A stretch of 64,000 nucleotides of DNA. It comes from CAVTWY01 sp963738615 (GTDB taxonomy: Bacteria; Pseudomonadota; Gammaproteobacteria; Burkholderiales; Burkholderiaceae_C). Under the pieces are notes generated by a model, which was given only the letters and a program-made list of their open reading frames with translations, did not search any database and was not told the DNA's origin. The DNA lies in the NCBI GenBank assembly GCA_963738615.1, contig CAVTXI010000012.1, positions 1,736,001 to 1,800,000 on the forward strand. The letters run 5' to 3'. How positions within the stretch are numbered: the stretch's first letter is position 1; each line of letters starts with the position of its first letter. The translations under genes were made by a program, and so were the position numbers. This document shows, piece by piece, positions 9,268-18,896 of the stretch.

Positions 9268-9894
9268 CTAGGGCCCGGGCTGGCGCACGCTGCGGCGCTG
9301 CGCCATCTCGCGTCCCATTGCGGCCAAGCGCTGCGCGTCCATCAAGTCGCGTGCGGCGGGGAAGACAACGTTCTCTTCCAGCGGAAGGTGATGTTCGTAG
9401 ATCGACGCGAAGCTCGACAACGCAGCCTCTTCGTGCATCGACATCCCGGCCCACGTGCCCTCGGCCACCCGCGCCAGCGCCGGACGCACGCGCGACCACG
9501 CGGCTTCGAACTCGACGTGATCGCGCTGAAGGCGCTGAACCTCGGCAACAAGCTTCCCCGCTGCGACCAGCGCGGGGAAGATGTGCTTCTCTTCGTCGGC
9601 ATGATGCGCCGGGCCGGCAACGTCGAAGTAGCGCATAACGTCGCGCGCCGCTTGGCTCGCGTCGGCGTCGCATCCCGTGGCCAACAGATGCGCGCGCAGC
9701 TTGCCCAGCAGCCCGAGCATGCGGTCCACGCGCTCGTGGCAGGCGTCGAGCATGCCGAAGGGGTCGTCGAAGCCCGATGCCGGCGCATCATGCAGCGGCT
9801 TGTGGCGCGGCGACGGTACGGGCACTGATGAAGTCGCGAGGGCGGCGGCGGGATGGGTCGCGGGGTTGGTGGCAGCGGGTGAGTTCATCGTCAT
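9268..9894 (-). CDS. Hemerythrin-like cation-binding domain protein
   Basis: 208 residues with an Ala/Pro/Thr-rich first 40 residues, then a four-helix hemerythrin domain. Metal-ligand candidates are His in DACHERVDR, HHADEEKHIFPAL, and EHHLPLEENVVFPAARD, which together give the H, HxxxE, HxxxH and HxxxxD ligand pattern of a non-heme di-iron site. Such proteins bind oxygen or nitric oxide or act in iron handling. It ends 20 bases before the UspA gene on the same strand, so the two are probably co-transcribed. Confidence 0.85.
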   Translation of the reverse strand: MTMNSPAATNPATHPAAALATSSVPVPSPRHKPLHDAPASGFDDPFGMLDACHERVDRMLGLLGKLRAHLLATGCDADASQAARDVMRYFDVAGPAHHADEEKHIFPALVAAGKLVAEVQRLQRDHVEFEAAWSRVRPALARVAEGTWAGMSMHEEAALSSFASIYEHHLPLEENVVFPAARDLMDAQRLAAMGREMAQRRSVRQPGP

Positions 9895-9948
9895 GCGTGT
9901 TCCAGCGTTCGAGGTGCATACGCGTGTGCGCGAAAGTCTCGCGGCAGC

Positions 9949-10341
9949 TCACCAAGCCCAGGGTGGCCGATGCGTGAGTGCCACCGCCACCATCGTCGCG
10001 GCGCATGCCAGCGCCGCGACGTAGAACGCCGCGCGCGAAGCCGCGGTACGGCCCCGCCGCAGCGCCCAGGTGCCCAGCAGTACGTACACCACCAGCAGGC
10101 TCAGCTTGACGCCGAACCAAGTATCACGCGCGGGATTCAACCCCAACATGACCCAGAGCAAGCTTCCGGCGACCAGCAGCGCGGTGTCGACCGCGACGAC
10201 GGCGCGGCGAAGCCCCGCCTGCATGGGCCACGCGGCCCCGGCCAGAACGCCCAGCCCGCGCAGTGCGAAGGTCGCAAGGCTGATCGCCACGAGCGCAAGG
10301 TGTGCGTGGCGCACGATCACGTCGTGGTCGATCAGCGCCAT
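9949..10341 (-). CDS. SirB2-family inner membrane protein
   Basis: 130 residues, four predicted membrane helices (LVAISLATFALRGLGVL, AVVAVDTALLVAGSLLWVML, LSLLVVYVLLGTWAL, FYVAALACAATMVAVAL). Order, length and an N-terminal His-rich first helix (HDVIVRHAHLAL) match the SirB2/invasion-regulator family, whose biochemical role is not established. It is preceded by a DUF454 gene 18 bases upstream on the same strand. Confidence 0.75.
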   Translation of the reverse strand: MALIDHDVIVRHAHLALVAISLATFALRGLGVLAGAAWPMQAGLRRAVVAVDTALLVAGSLLWVMLGLNPARDTWFGVKLSLLVVYVLLGTWALRRGRTAASRAAFYVAALACAATMVAVALTHRPPWAW

Positions 10342-10359
10342 GCGGACTTCATCGCCCGT

Positions 10360-10737
10360 TCATGCTTCGGGCCGCCGCCAAAGCCACAGCGCCACGGCCG
10401 CCATCAACCCCGGCACGGCCCACTTAGCCCACAACGGCACCGACGACCACACGAGCACGGTCGCACTGAGCAGCATCATGCCGCTGGCGGTCCATTTGGC
10501 ACGTCGCGGCACCGCGCCGTGCTCGCGCCAACGGCGGATCACCGGGCCGTGACGCGGATGCGCGAGCAGCCACGCCTCGAGCCGCGGCCAGCCCCTGCCG
10601 CCGGCCCAGGCCGCAACCAACAGGAACGGCACGGTCGGCAGCAACGGCAGGAAAGCGCCGATGACGCCGAGCACCACGGACAACACCGCGAGCACGCGCC
10701 ACGCGACGATGGCGGCGAACGACCTCTTGCGACTCAT
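10360..10737 (-). CDS. DUF454 (YbaN-like) inner membrane protein
   Basis: 125 residues starting at the ATG at 10737. VLSVVLGVIGAFLPLLPTVPFLLVAAW is the family's N-terminal helix pair with the LPLLPTVPFLL motif; two further helices lie near the C terminus. The role of the family is unknown. It probably forms a transcription unit with the SirB2 gene downstream and is divergent from the acylphosphatase gene. Confidence 0.82.
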   Translation of the reverse strand: MSRKRSFAAIVAWRVLAVLSVVLGVIGAFLPLLPTVPFLLVAAWAGGRGWPRLEAWLLAHPRHGPVIRRWREHGAVPRRAKWTASGMMLLSATVLVWSSVPLWAKWAVPGLMAAVALWLWRRPEA

Positions 10738-10831
10738 CGTCGGATCATCGTCGCTTCGGCTGGCACCATGCAACAAGCGCGCAAGCATGACCGCGGCAGA
10801 ATCCTTCGGGCCGCGCAAGCCTGACCCTGCC

Positions 10832-11155
10832 ATGACCACACCAACGTCAACAGACCTGCACGTGCGCGTCGAAGGCCGCGTGCAAGGCGTCGGCTTTCGC
10901 GACACCTGCGTCCATCAGGCGCGCAAGCTGGGCTTGGTCGGCTGGGTGCGCAATCGTCGCGACGGCACGGTCGAAGTGATGGCGCGAGGCAGCGCGCATG
11001 CGTTGGCCGACCTCGAGGCGTGGCTGCATCGCGGGCCTCCGCTGGCGCGGGTCGATCGTGTGACGCTGATCGACAGCGCGAACGACGCGCCAGACGCTGC
11101 AGACACCGCCGAAACCTGCGGCACCACCGGCTTCGAGTGTCGCGACACGCTGTGA
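10832..11155 (+). CDS. Acylphosphatase
   Basis: 107 residues. The EGRVQGVGFRDT segment contains the phosphate-binding loop with the catalytic Arg (GFR), and GWVRNRRDGTVEV holds the catalytic Asn. The enzyme hydrolyses the carboxyl-phosphate bond of acyl phosphates. Length is slightly above the usual 90-100 because of an Asp/Ala-rich tail with two cysteines near the C terminus. Divergent from the DUF454 gene, 94 bases apart. Confidence 0.92.
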   Translation: MTTPTSTDLHVRVEGRVQGVGFRDTCVHQARKLGLVGWVRNRRDGTVEVMARGSAHALADLEAWLHRGPPLARVDRVTLIDSANDAPDAADTAETCGTTGFECRDTL

Positions 11156-11260
11156 CCAAGCGCCGCCCCCGCCAACGGCTGGAACCGGCCGTAGGCCCCG
11201 GCGAGCCTGCACACAAAAACGGCGATACGATCACCACGTCCACAGCAGAGGATCCACGCC

Positions 11261-11707
11261 ATGCTCAAAGTGCTTGTCCCCGTCGACCGCAGCCCTGCCA
11301 CGCTGGCCGCGGTGCGCCACGTGATGCAGCTCGCGCATCACGGCTTGCAACTGCACGTGGTGCTCGCGCACGTCGAAAGCGAAGCCACGCCGATCGAGGT
11401 GCTGCGCACGATGCGCAACCCCGACGTGCTGGCCGGCGCGACGAGCGGCGCGGCCGACAGCGCCTTCGAACCCGCCGAGGAGCTGTTGCGGGGCATGAAC
11501 ATCACCTACGAGCGCGACCTGACGCTGGGCGACCCCGCGCGCGTGCTGCTCGAGGTGTGCGAGCGTTGCCACTGCCGGCTGATCGTCATCGGCAGCGCCG
11601 AACGCGGCGACCTGCACAGCGCGATCTTCGGTTCGGTGTCTCACGCGGTCGCGAACAAGGCGCACGTGCCGGTCACGCTGGTGCATCCGCGCGACGGCGT
11701 GGCCTGA
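11261..11707 (+). CDS. Universal stress protein, UspA family (second copy)
   Basis: 148 residues. The N-terminal VLVPVDRSPATLAAV strand-loop and C-terminal GSAERGDLHSAIFGSVSHAV match Usp proteins. The last motif keeps the glycines and FGSVSH of the ATP-binding class but has Glu where His is common, so nucleotide binding is uncertain. It lies upstream of a truncated MFS transporter gene in the same direction. Confidence 0.9.
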   Translation: MLKVLVPVDRSPATLAAVRHVMQLAHHGLQLHVVLAHVESEATPIEVLRTMRNPDVLAGATSGAADSAFEPAEELLRGMNITYERDLTLGDPARVLLEVCERCHCRLIVIGSAERGDLHSAIFGSVSHAVANKAHVPVTLVHPRDGVA

Positions 11708-11721
11708 ACGACGCGCACAGC

Positions 11722-12465
11722 GTGTGTCCCTTCGACCCGCGCGCGCTGCGTGGACTGCGCGGCGCTGATCACCGCGTTGGCCGCGCCAGCGTCTCACCCA
11801 CCGTCTACGCCCTTGGCCTGACGAGCCTGCTGACCGACGTCGCGTCGGAGATGGTCACCGCCGTACTGCCGCTGTACCTGCTGATGGTGCTGCCGCTGTC
11901 GCCGATGCAGATGGGCGCACTCGATGCGCTGTATCAGGGCGCGGCAGCGGTCGCGCGGCTGGCCGGCGGCTGGCTCGCCGATCGCTTCCAGCGCCATAAG
12001 CCTGTCGCCGCGGCAGGGTACGGCCTGTCGGCGCTGTGCAAGCTCGGCTGGCTCGCGGCGGGCAGCTCGTGGCTGGCGCTGACGTTCGTGATGGCGGCCG
12101 ACCGCATCGGCAAGGGCATTCGCACGGCGCCGCGCGACGCGATGATTTCGCTCGCCAGCGAGCCGCGCCACGCCGGGCTCGCGTTCGGTGTGCATCGCAC
12201 CTTCGACAGCGTCGGCGCGATGGCCGGGCCGCTGCTCGCGTTCGCGCTGCTCGCGTTGTTGCCGCAGGGTTTCGACGTGATCTTCGTGGTCGCGTTCTTC
12301 ATCGCGCTGATGGGGCTTGCGGCGTTGGTCCTGCTGGTGCGTGAGCCGGCTCACGCACGCGCGGCTGCGCTGCCGCGGCCCGCCGTCGCGGATGCGGTGG
12401 CGTTGCTCCGAGCCGCGATGCGGCGCTCTCCGCCTTCTCTCGCGCGAGCCACGTGTGGGCGATGA
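11722..12465 (+). pseudogene. MFS transporter, N-terminal half only
   Basis: From about a GTG at 11722 the product has the first six MFS helices, with GGWLADRFQRHKP matching the loop 2-3 signature and DRIGKGIRTAPRDA the drug/metabolite exporter subgroup signature. After VLLVREPAHARA a short loop follows and the frame ends at 12465, about 250 residues, where about 400 are expected. The 12420-12600 stretch gives no second half in any frame, so the 3' half appears deleted. A LuxR regulator gene begins converging at 12601. Probably non-functional. Confidence 0.6.
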
Positions 12466-12600
12466 ACACCGACGGCCAGTGCGAGCCGCGGCTGTGGCTG
12501 CCGCTGGCGTCGTCGCCGGCGGTGGTGGTGCGCTGACTGCAAAGCAAAGCCGTTGGCCCTGAGCTTGTAGAAGGGGTCGCCCGAACGATTCGACGGCGGA

Positions 12601-13755
12601 TCAGGGCAGGCTCTGACACACCCGCGCGTGCAGGTGCACGAGCTCCATCTGCCCGTGCGTGTCGGTCTTCTGGAAGATCTGCTTCAGGTGGCTGCGCACG
12701 GTGTTCTCCGACAGGTGCAGCGACAGCGCGATCGACCCGAGCGACTGGCCGGCGAACACCAGCGCGCTGACCTTCGACTGCGCGGCCGTCAGCTCGTACT
12801 GACGCGCGAAGGCGCAGGTGGCCGGATCATGTAAGCCGTGGTCGCCGCGGACGACCAGCTTCGCAAGGCCATGATGCAGGCCAGTCTCGCGGCGAAAGAC
12901 GTGGCCCGCCGCGCGGACCACGACGACGACAGGCGGCAGCCGGGACGTGCTGGCGAGCGTCAGCACAGCCGGTGCGGGCACGTCGTTGCCGTGCGCATCG
13001 GCACGCGCAAGGCGGGCGATGGCTTCGGCCAGCAAGCGCCGCTCGGTTGTGGCCGACGCGGCGAGCCGCGTGCCCTCGAGGCACAGGCCGTGACGCCGGT
13101 TCAGCAAGTCGTCGGCCGCTTCGTTACGGTAGATCGGTTCGGCATCGCTGGTGACGATGATTGTCGGGTTGGCATCATGGTCCGACAGCGATAGCAGCGC
13201 CGTGGCCAGATCGCTCGCCTCCTGCCAGCGCCACTGCCCGTGCAGCGCGAGCGTCACGTGATCGAGAAGCTTTGCCCAGTCCGCCTTCTCCGCCGCCTCG
13301 AAGGCATCCTGGCGCTCGGCACGGTACGCGGCCAGCAAGTGAACGCCTCTCGCGCCTTGATCAACCACCCCACACAACAAGTGGAGCAGGCCGCGCGGCT
13401 GGAGGAAGCCACGATAGAAGTCGGTGCGGCGCAATTCGTGGCTGCTGATGAGTTCGTCGCCGGTGAGCACGCGGCCGGCGCGATAGTCGGCGCTCGACAT
13501 AAACCATGGATTGCGCGCCGCGTACTCGGCCATGTCGAGGCCAAAGCGATCGGCCTCGGGCGACCCGATCAGTGCCGAGTCACAACCAGTAGCGAATTCG
13601 TGATGTCCGAGCGTGACGACGCGTGCGTCGAAGTGCACGCGCATCCGGTCGAGCACCGCAGGCCAGCCGTCGGCCTGCGTGCCCGCGGCGTGGATCGCCC
13701 GCACCAGCGGATCCAATGCGCGGAACGCTTGCGCTCGGGTATCCGGCTTGGACAT
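12601..13755 (-). CDS. LuxR-type helix-turn-helix transcriptional regulator
   Basis: 384 residues with a C-terminal LuxR/FixJ-type helix-turn-helix (LTAAQSKVSALVFAGQS, then IALSLHLSENTVRSHLKQIF, about residues 315-375). The N-terminal 300 residues form an unrecognised sensory part. The ATG at 13755 is preferred over 13776 because GGGAGA lies at ribosome-site distance before it. It is divergent from the transporter-kinase gene at 13927 across a 171-base gap containing a perfect dyad, so it may regulate that gene or itself; this is inference. Confidence 0.85.
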   Translation of the reverse strand: MSKPDTRAQAFRALDPLVRAIHAAGTQADGWPAVLDRMRVHFDARVVTLGHHEFATGCDSALIGSPEADRFGLDMAEYAARNPWFMSSADYRAGRVLTGDELISSHELRRTDFYRGFLQPRGLLHLLCGVVDQGARGVHLLAAYRAERQDAFEAAEKADWAKLLDHVTLALHGQWRWQEASDLATALLSLSDHDANPTIIVTSDAEPIYRNEAADDLLNRRHGLCLEGTRLAASATTERRLLAEAIARLARADAHGNDVPAPAVLTLASTSRLPPVVVVVRAAGHVFRRETGLHHGLAKLVVRGDHGLHDPATCAFARQYELTAAQSKVSALVFAGQSLGSIALSLHLSENTVRSHLKQIFQKTDTHGQMELVHLHARVCQSLP

Positions 13756-13874
13756 CGACTCGGTCTCCCATCGCATGCGGATCGGGGAAGGCGAACGGAT
13801 TTTGATCCTCGTCCCCGGGGTGTCAACCGCCGGAGCAGGTCACCATCCCGGGTAAATCGCGCCCTCGTGCATGC

Positions 13875-13889
13875 GCGTAGGGACTACGC
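13875..13889. promoter_or_regulatory. Perfect dyad (possible operator) in front of the transporter-kinase gene
   Basis: GCGTAG, spacer GGA, CTACGC: 6-base perfect arms with a 3-base spacer, 38 bases before the ATG at 13927 and in the divergent gap shared with the LuxR gene. Position and symmetry suit a LuxR/NarL-type binding site, but no protein-binding evidence exists. Confidence 0.4.
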
Positions 13890-13926
13890 TTTCGCGCCGG
13901 GGTCCACCCCGAGGAGCTGCGCTGCA

Positions 13927-16708
13927 ATGCTTCGAGTCAAGCGCGAATACCAGTCCTGGGTCGCCAACGAGTCGCTCGAGGACTATGCGCTGCGTTATGC
14001 GGCCAGCTCGTACCGGCGCTGGTCGCCGGGCACGGTCGCGAACACCGCATTGGGCGGCATCTCGTTCCTCGCGCTCGAGGCGATCGGCGCGAGCATCACG
14101 CTGAACTACGGCTTTCAGAACGCCATGCTCGCGGTGCTGGCGGTGTCGCTCGTGATCTTCCTCGCGAGCCTGCCGATCGCGTACTGGTGCAGCGTGGCCA
14201 ACGTCGACATCGACCTGCTCACGCGCGGCGCGGGCTTCGGCTACGTGGGCTCGACGATCACGTCGCTGATCTACGCGTCGTTCACGTTCATCTTCTTCGC
14301 GATCGAAACCGCGATCTGGGCGCAGGCGCTCGAGCTCGCCTTCGGCCTGAGCCTGCCGCTGGGCTACCTGCTGTGCTCGCTCGTGATCATCCCGATGGTC
14401 TTCTACGGCGTGACGTTCATCAACCGGCTGCAGGCGTGGACGCAGCCGCTGTGGGTGGTGCTGCTGATCGCGCCCTTCGTCTACATCCTCTTCGCCGATC
14501 CCGCGCTGGTGCGCGCGTGGATCGTCGTTCCCCGGCAGCGCCGCACAAGGCGACGCCGCGCGAAGCGGCGGGTTCGATCTGCTGCTGTTCGGCGCGGCGT
14601 CGGGCGTGCTGTTCTCGCTCGTCGCGCAGATCGGCGAGCAGGCCGACTACCTGCGCTTTCTGCCCGAGCGCACGCGCGCGAACCGCCGCGCCTGGTGGTT
14701 CGCACTGCTGGCCGCGGGGCCGGGGTGGATCTTCGTCGGGGCGCTCAAGATCGCGGCAGGCAGCCTGCTCGCGGTGCTGGCGCTGCGCATGGGCTCGAGC
14801 ACCGCGCAGGCGATCGAGCCCGCGCACATGTTCGTGCACGCCTACCAGCAGATCGTGGCCGACCCGGCGCTGGCGCTCGCGCTGGCGACCGTCTTCGTGA
14901 CGATCTCGCAGATCAAGATCAACGTCACCAACGCCTACAGCGGATCGCTCGCGTGGTCGAACACCTTCGTGCGCCTGGCGCACTACCACCCGGGGCGCGT
15001 CGTGTGGCTGGTGTTCAACGTCGTGATCGCGCTGCTGCTTGTCGCTGCTGGGCATCTTCCAGACGCTCGAGACGGCGCTGTCGGTGTATTCGACGGTGGC
15101 GATCGCATGGATCGGCGCGCTGGTCGCCGACCTGGTCGTGCTCAAGCGCGTGGGGATCAGCCCGCCGTACATCGAGTTCAAGCGTGGGCACCTCTACAAC
15201 CTGAACCCCGTCGGGCTGCGGCGCGACGTTGATCGCGGCGGCGGCCGCGATGGCGGCTTACGTCGGGCTTTTCGGCGTGATCGGGCGTGCGTTCTTCGGC
15301 TTCATCGCGCTCGGCGTGTCGTTCGTCGCCGCGGTCGCGATCGGCTACGCGACGCGCGGGCGCTGGTACATCGCGCGAGCCGACGAACACTACCGGCACC
15401 AGAGCCGGACCACGCTCGTCACCTGCTGCATCTGCGAGCGCGAGTACGAGGCGCCCGACATGACGCACTGCCCGTTCTACCGCGGGCCGTTGTGCTCGTT
15501 GTGCTGCGGCCTCGAGCTGCATTGCCATGAGTTCTGCAAACAGCCGGCCAGCGCGCACGCGTCCCCGGCACTGCTGGCCGACGCGCCGCTGGCGGGTGCC
15601 GAGTCGCAGCCGTTCCAGCCGCACGTGTGGCGCCGCATCGGCCGCTTCGTCGGGCTGCTCAGCGTCGTCGCGGCGCTGCTCGGGACCGCCTTCCTGCTGA
15701 CCTACCGCTTCATGGACCTGCACGACGCGGTCGAGCGCGACACGATCGTCAACGTGATGCTGCGGCTGTTCGTCGCGACGCTCGGGGTGGCGTCGCTGGG
15801 CATCTGGTGGATCGTGCTGTCGCACGAAAGCCAGGAGCAGTCCGAGCGCGAGCTGCTCGAGTCGATGCAGCACCTCGAGCAGACGCGCGCGCACCTCGTG
15901 CAGAGCGAGAAGCTCGCGTCGCTCGGCGGGCTGATCGCGGGCGTCGCGCACGAGATCAACACGCCGGTGGGCGTGTCGGTGAGCACGGCGTCGTTCCTCA
16001 GCGACCGCACGCAGGCCGCGCGCGGCCTGCACGACACGGGCCGCCTGGGCACCCGCGAGGTCGCGAGCTACCTGCGCGACGCCGCCGAGTCGGCGCGGCT
16101 GCTGTTGTCCAACGCCACCCGCGTGGCGCAGCTGGTGCATGAACTTCAAGCAGCTCGCGGCCGACCGCATCACCGAACCGCGCAGTCGCTTCGACCTGGC
16201 CGAACTGCTGCGTCGGGCGCTGCGGACCTTCAGCCGCGCGTCGAGGAAGCGGGCGTCGAGGTCGTCATCGACGCGCGCCGAAGGGATCGCCATGGAGAGT
16301 TACCCGATGGCGCTGACCCAGGTGGTGACCAACCTGGGCGTCAACGCGCTGCAGCACGCCTTCGAGCCGGGCCTGCCAGGTGCCCGCGTCACCGTGCGCG
16401 CGGCGCTCGCGGCCGGCGACGAAGTCGTCATCGAGATCGGCGACAACGGTCGCGGCATCGACCCCGCGCTGCGCTCGCGCGTGTTCGAGCCCTTCTTCAC
16501 CACGCGCCGCATGCTCGGCGGCAGCGGGCTGGGCCTGTACATCGTCGACCAGATCGTCACGCGGCAGCTTGCGGGCACGGTCACGCTCGAGGACAACCCG
16601 GGCGGCGGCGCGCGCTTCGTGGTGCGCGTGCCGCGAATCGCGCGCCACGTGCCGAACGTGGGTCGTATCCTCGCGGCACGTCCAGGAAGCCGCACCAATG
16701 AGTCCTGA
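13927..16708 (+). CDS. NCS1-like permease fused to a Cys-rich linker and sensor histidine kinase (four frame breaks)
   Basis: About 925 residues once four single extra bases (near 14533, 15036, 15218, 16139) are removed. Residues 1-480 are a multi-helix purine/cytosine-permease-like transporter (GTVANTALGGISFLALEAIG, AQIGEQADYLRFLPERTR, KINVTNAYSGSLAWSN). Then comes a Cys-rich segment with nine Cys (CCIC...HC...CSLCC...HCHEFC, 15424-15540). Two more membrane helices lead into a kinase: H-box VAHEINTP with phospho-accepting His at 15949-15951, N-box near 16330, DNGRGID, FEPFFTT and GGSGLGLYIV. The transporter probably senses its ligand and controls the kinase. Its stop overlaps the start of the next gene by 11 bases, so that response regulator is the likely partner. 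Homology and domain order are clear; the ligand is unknown. Confidence 0.82.
15424..15540 (+). other. Cys-rich (metal-binding-like) linker between permease and kinase
   Basis: Sub-feature of the transporter-kinase. Nine cysteines and several His in about 39 residues (C-C-x-C, x12, C, x7, C-x2-C-C, x6, C-x3-C), following the last permease helix and about 30 residues before the next membrane helix. The spacing resembles paired zinc-knuckle sites. It could bind metal, respond to redox state or rigidly connect the two modules. Confidence 0.5.
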
Positions 16709-18015
16709 TGCGCCCACCGCAACCGCCGCGCCGGCACGGTGGAAGGTGCTGCTCGTCGACGACGAGCCGGCGGTGCACGAGGTCTCGCGCCTGATCCTCG
16801 CGGGGCTGAGCTTCGAGGATCGCGAAGTCGAGCTGATCGCGGCGGCGTCGGCGGCGCACGCGCGCGACCTGCTGGAGCGCCATGCGGACGTCGCGCTGGT
16901 GCTGCTCGACGTGGTGATGGAAACCGACGACGCCGGGCATCAAACTCGTGCAGCACATCCGCGAGCAGCTGCGCAACGTCGACGTGCAGATCGTGCTGCG
17001 CACCGGCCAGCCGGGCGTCGCGCCCGAAGCCGACCTGATGCGCAGCTACGAGATCAACGGCTACTTCCTGAAGACCGAGATCACGGCGCAGCGGCTGCGC
17101 TCGATCGTGATCAGCGCGCTGCGCGGCTACCGTCACGCGCGTGCGCTGCGCGTCGCGCATGCGCCGGGGCCCGCGGGCGCGACCACAACGGTGCGCGTGC
17201 GCGACGCGGCGCGCGAGGCGCTGGCGAGCGAGCTGGCCGCGCTCGTCGAGGACGAGGCGGTGCGCATGCAGGCCCAGCCCGAGGTCGCGCTCGCATCGGG
17301 CGAGGTGGTCGGCATCGAACTCGTGCCGCAATGGAAGACCTCGCTCGGGCTGGTTCCGGTCGGCCGCGTGGGCGACGCCTGGCCCGACGCCGAGGTGATC
17401 GCGCGCATGGTGCGCTGGATGCTCGCGCAGGCGGTGCAGCTGGGCAGGCGCGTGGCGCGTCGCGATCGGGCGGCCACTGAAGGTGTCGATCCCGCTCGTC
17501 GGCGAGCATCTTGGTGACGACGAAGGGCGCACGCTCGACGCCGTGCTGACCGCGGCGCGGCGACGCGCGGTTGCCGCACGGTGCGCTGGACCTGCTGGTG
17601 AGCGAAGCCGCGCTGCTGCGCGACGTGCCCGCGAGCCGCGCAGCGCTGGCCGCGCTGCGACGCGTCGGCGTGACGGTGACGCTGGTCGACTTCGGCGCGC
17701 GGACGATCTCGCTGCCGCAGCTCCATGAATGTCGTGCCCGACCGCTTGAAGCTGCACCGGCTCTTCGTGCGCGGCGTCGTGCACGAACCCGAGCGGATGG
17801 CGCTCGCGCGCTCGCTGATCGCGCTGGCGCAGACGCTGAACATCGTCTCGATCGCCGACGGCATCTCGTCCGACGCCGACGCGCAGTTCTTCAAGTGGGA
17901 AGGTTGCGAGCTGGGCCAGGGCGATGCGCTGGCGCCGGCGTGCGCGCCGTCGGACGTGGCGGATGTTTCTTCGGCATGGGCGGCGCGCGGCGCACTGAGG
18001 GCCGCGGCGCCTTGA
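16698..18015 (+). CDS. Response regulator with degenerate EAL output domain (four frame breaks)
   Basis: About 437 residues after four single extra bases (near 16936, 17451, 17560, 17714). The receiver domain has LLVDDEPAVHEVS, the phospho-acceptor in LVLLDVVMETDDAG, RTGQPG and the conserved Lys in FLKTEI. This receiver type usually precedes DUF3369/HD or EAL outputs. The C-terminal part follows an EAL fold (MQAQPEVALASGEVVGIELVPQW, DLLVSEAALL, RVGVTVTLVDFG, DRLKLHRLFVRG) but EAL reads ELV and the DDFGTG metal loop reads VDFGAR, so c-di-GMP hydrolysis is unlikely and binding or protein signalling more so. It starts inside the kinase gene and ends 4 bases before the convergent fmd operon. Confidence 0.78.
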
Positions 18016-18019
18016 AGTC

Positions 18020-18277
18020 TCAGCGCGAGTGCGCGCAGCCGATGCCGCACCCCAGCCCGCAAGCCTTGCGCCACGAACCGCCCGCGCGCGGCGCGGCGCC
18101 CGCGCGCGGCAGCCAGCTACGCGCTGCCGTCGCCACGCCCGACAGGTACGGCGTCGTCAAGCTGCGCACCGCCGCCGCGCCGCAGCCCGGGCAGGGCTGG
18201 GCACGGTCGGATTCGGCCATCGGCCGGAAGGCGCGGAACGGCCCGCAATCGCTGCAGGCGTAGTCGTAGAGCGGCAT
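18020..18277 (-). CDS. fmdB: FmdB-type zinc-ribbon protein (downstream copy)
   Basis: 85 residues. MPLYDYACSDCGPF with a second CPGCG pair forms the C-x2-C...C-x2-C zinc ribbon of the FmdB family, proposed to regulate formamidase expression in Methylophilus. The C terminus is Gly/Arg-rich with three further Cys (KACGLGCGIGCA). It starts 20 bases after amiS ends and is the last gene of the amide operon. Its stop lies 5 bases from the stop of the convergent response regulator gene. Confidence 0.8.
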   Translation of the reverse strand: MPLYDYACSDCGPFRAFRPMAESDRAQPCPGCGAAAVRSLTTPYLSGVATAARSWLPRAGAAPRAGGSWRKACGLGCGIGCAHSR

Positions 18278-18297
18278 CGCGCGGGCCTTCGGAGCAG

Positions 18298-18810
18298 CTA
18301 CTTGATCATCCCGCTCAGCAGCATGAACCCCGGCAGCCAGCCGGTCAGCACGCCCTCGGCCACGGTCAGCCCGCCGACGAACTTCGCGATCGGCTTCTTC
18401 AGCGCCAGCAGCACGAAGAACAGGAACCACAGCACGCCCCACGCGGCCCAGCTCAGCCCGAACCAGTAGTCCCAGTTCGACTTCGCGCCGCCCAACGTCT
18501 GCAGCGTGACCGGGATCGCGGTGATGGCCACGAAGAGGCTGAACCAACCCAGGCCGCGACCATCGGCACCGTTGCTGCGGTTCCACGCGACCCACAGGTA
18601 CGTGAACGAGAACAGCAGCGTCAATGCCGCCGCCTTGATCGAGCCCGCATCCGCGCCCGGCCCGAAGGCGAGGTACAGGCACGCCAGCAGCGTGATGCCG
18701 CCGACGAGCCAGTTGATGATCGAGATCTCGTTGTCGCCGATGCGACCGAGCAGCCACAAGCCGTTGAGGCACAGCACGGCCCCGACGAAGAACAGAACCA
18801 GACCGAGCAT
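18298..18810 (-). CDS. amiS: AmiS/UreI family amide or urea channel
   Basis: 170 residues, intact, six membrane helices (VLFFVGAVLCLNGLWLLG; IINWLVGGITLLACLYLAFG; ALTLLFSFTYLWVAWNRSN; FSLFVAITAIP; SWAAWGVLWFLFFVLLALK; GVLTGWLPGFMLL). The helix 3 TYLWVAWN segment is characteristic of UreI/AmiS channels, which let urea or short-chain amides cross the inner membrane. It lies 86 bases after the end of fmdA and should supply substrate to it. Confidence 0.93.
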   Translation of the reverse strand: MLGLVLFFVGAVLCLNGLWLLGRIGDNEISIINWLVGGITLLACLYLAFGPGADAGSIKAAALTLLFSFTYLWVAWNRSNGADGRGLGWFSLFVAITAIPVTLQTLGGAKSNWDYWFGLSWAAWGVLWFLFFVLLALKKPIAKFVGGLTVAEGVLTGWLPGFMLLSGMIK

Positions 18811-18896
18811 GATGTCTCCTCGATTCGTGTTGTGCACGCGCCCGCCGCGCGACCCCTTGGCAGAGTCACGCGGGCGACGGCGCGGACGTGGCTTGC

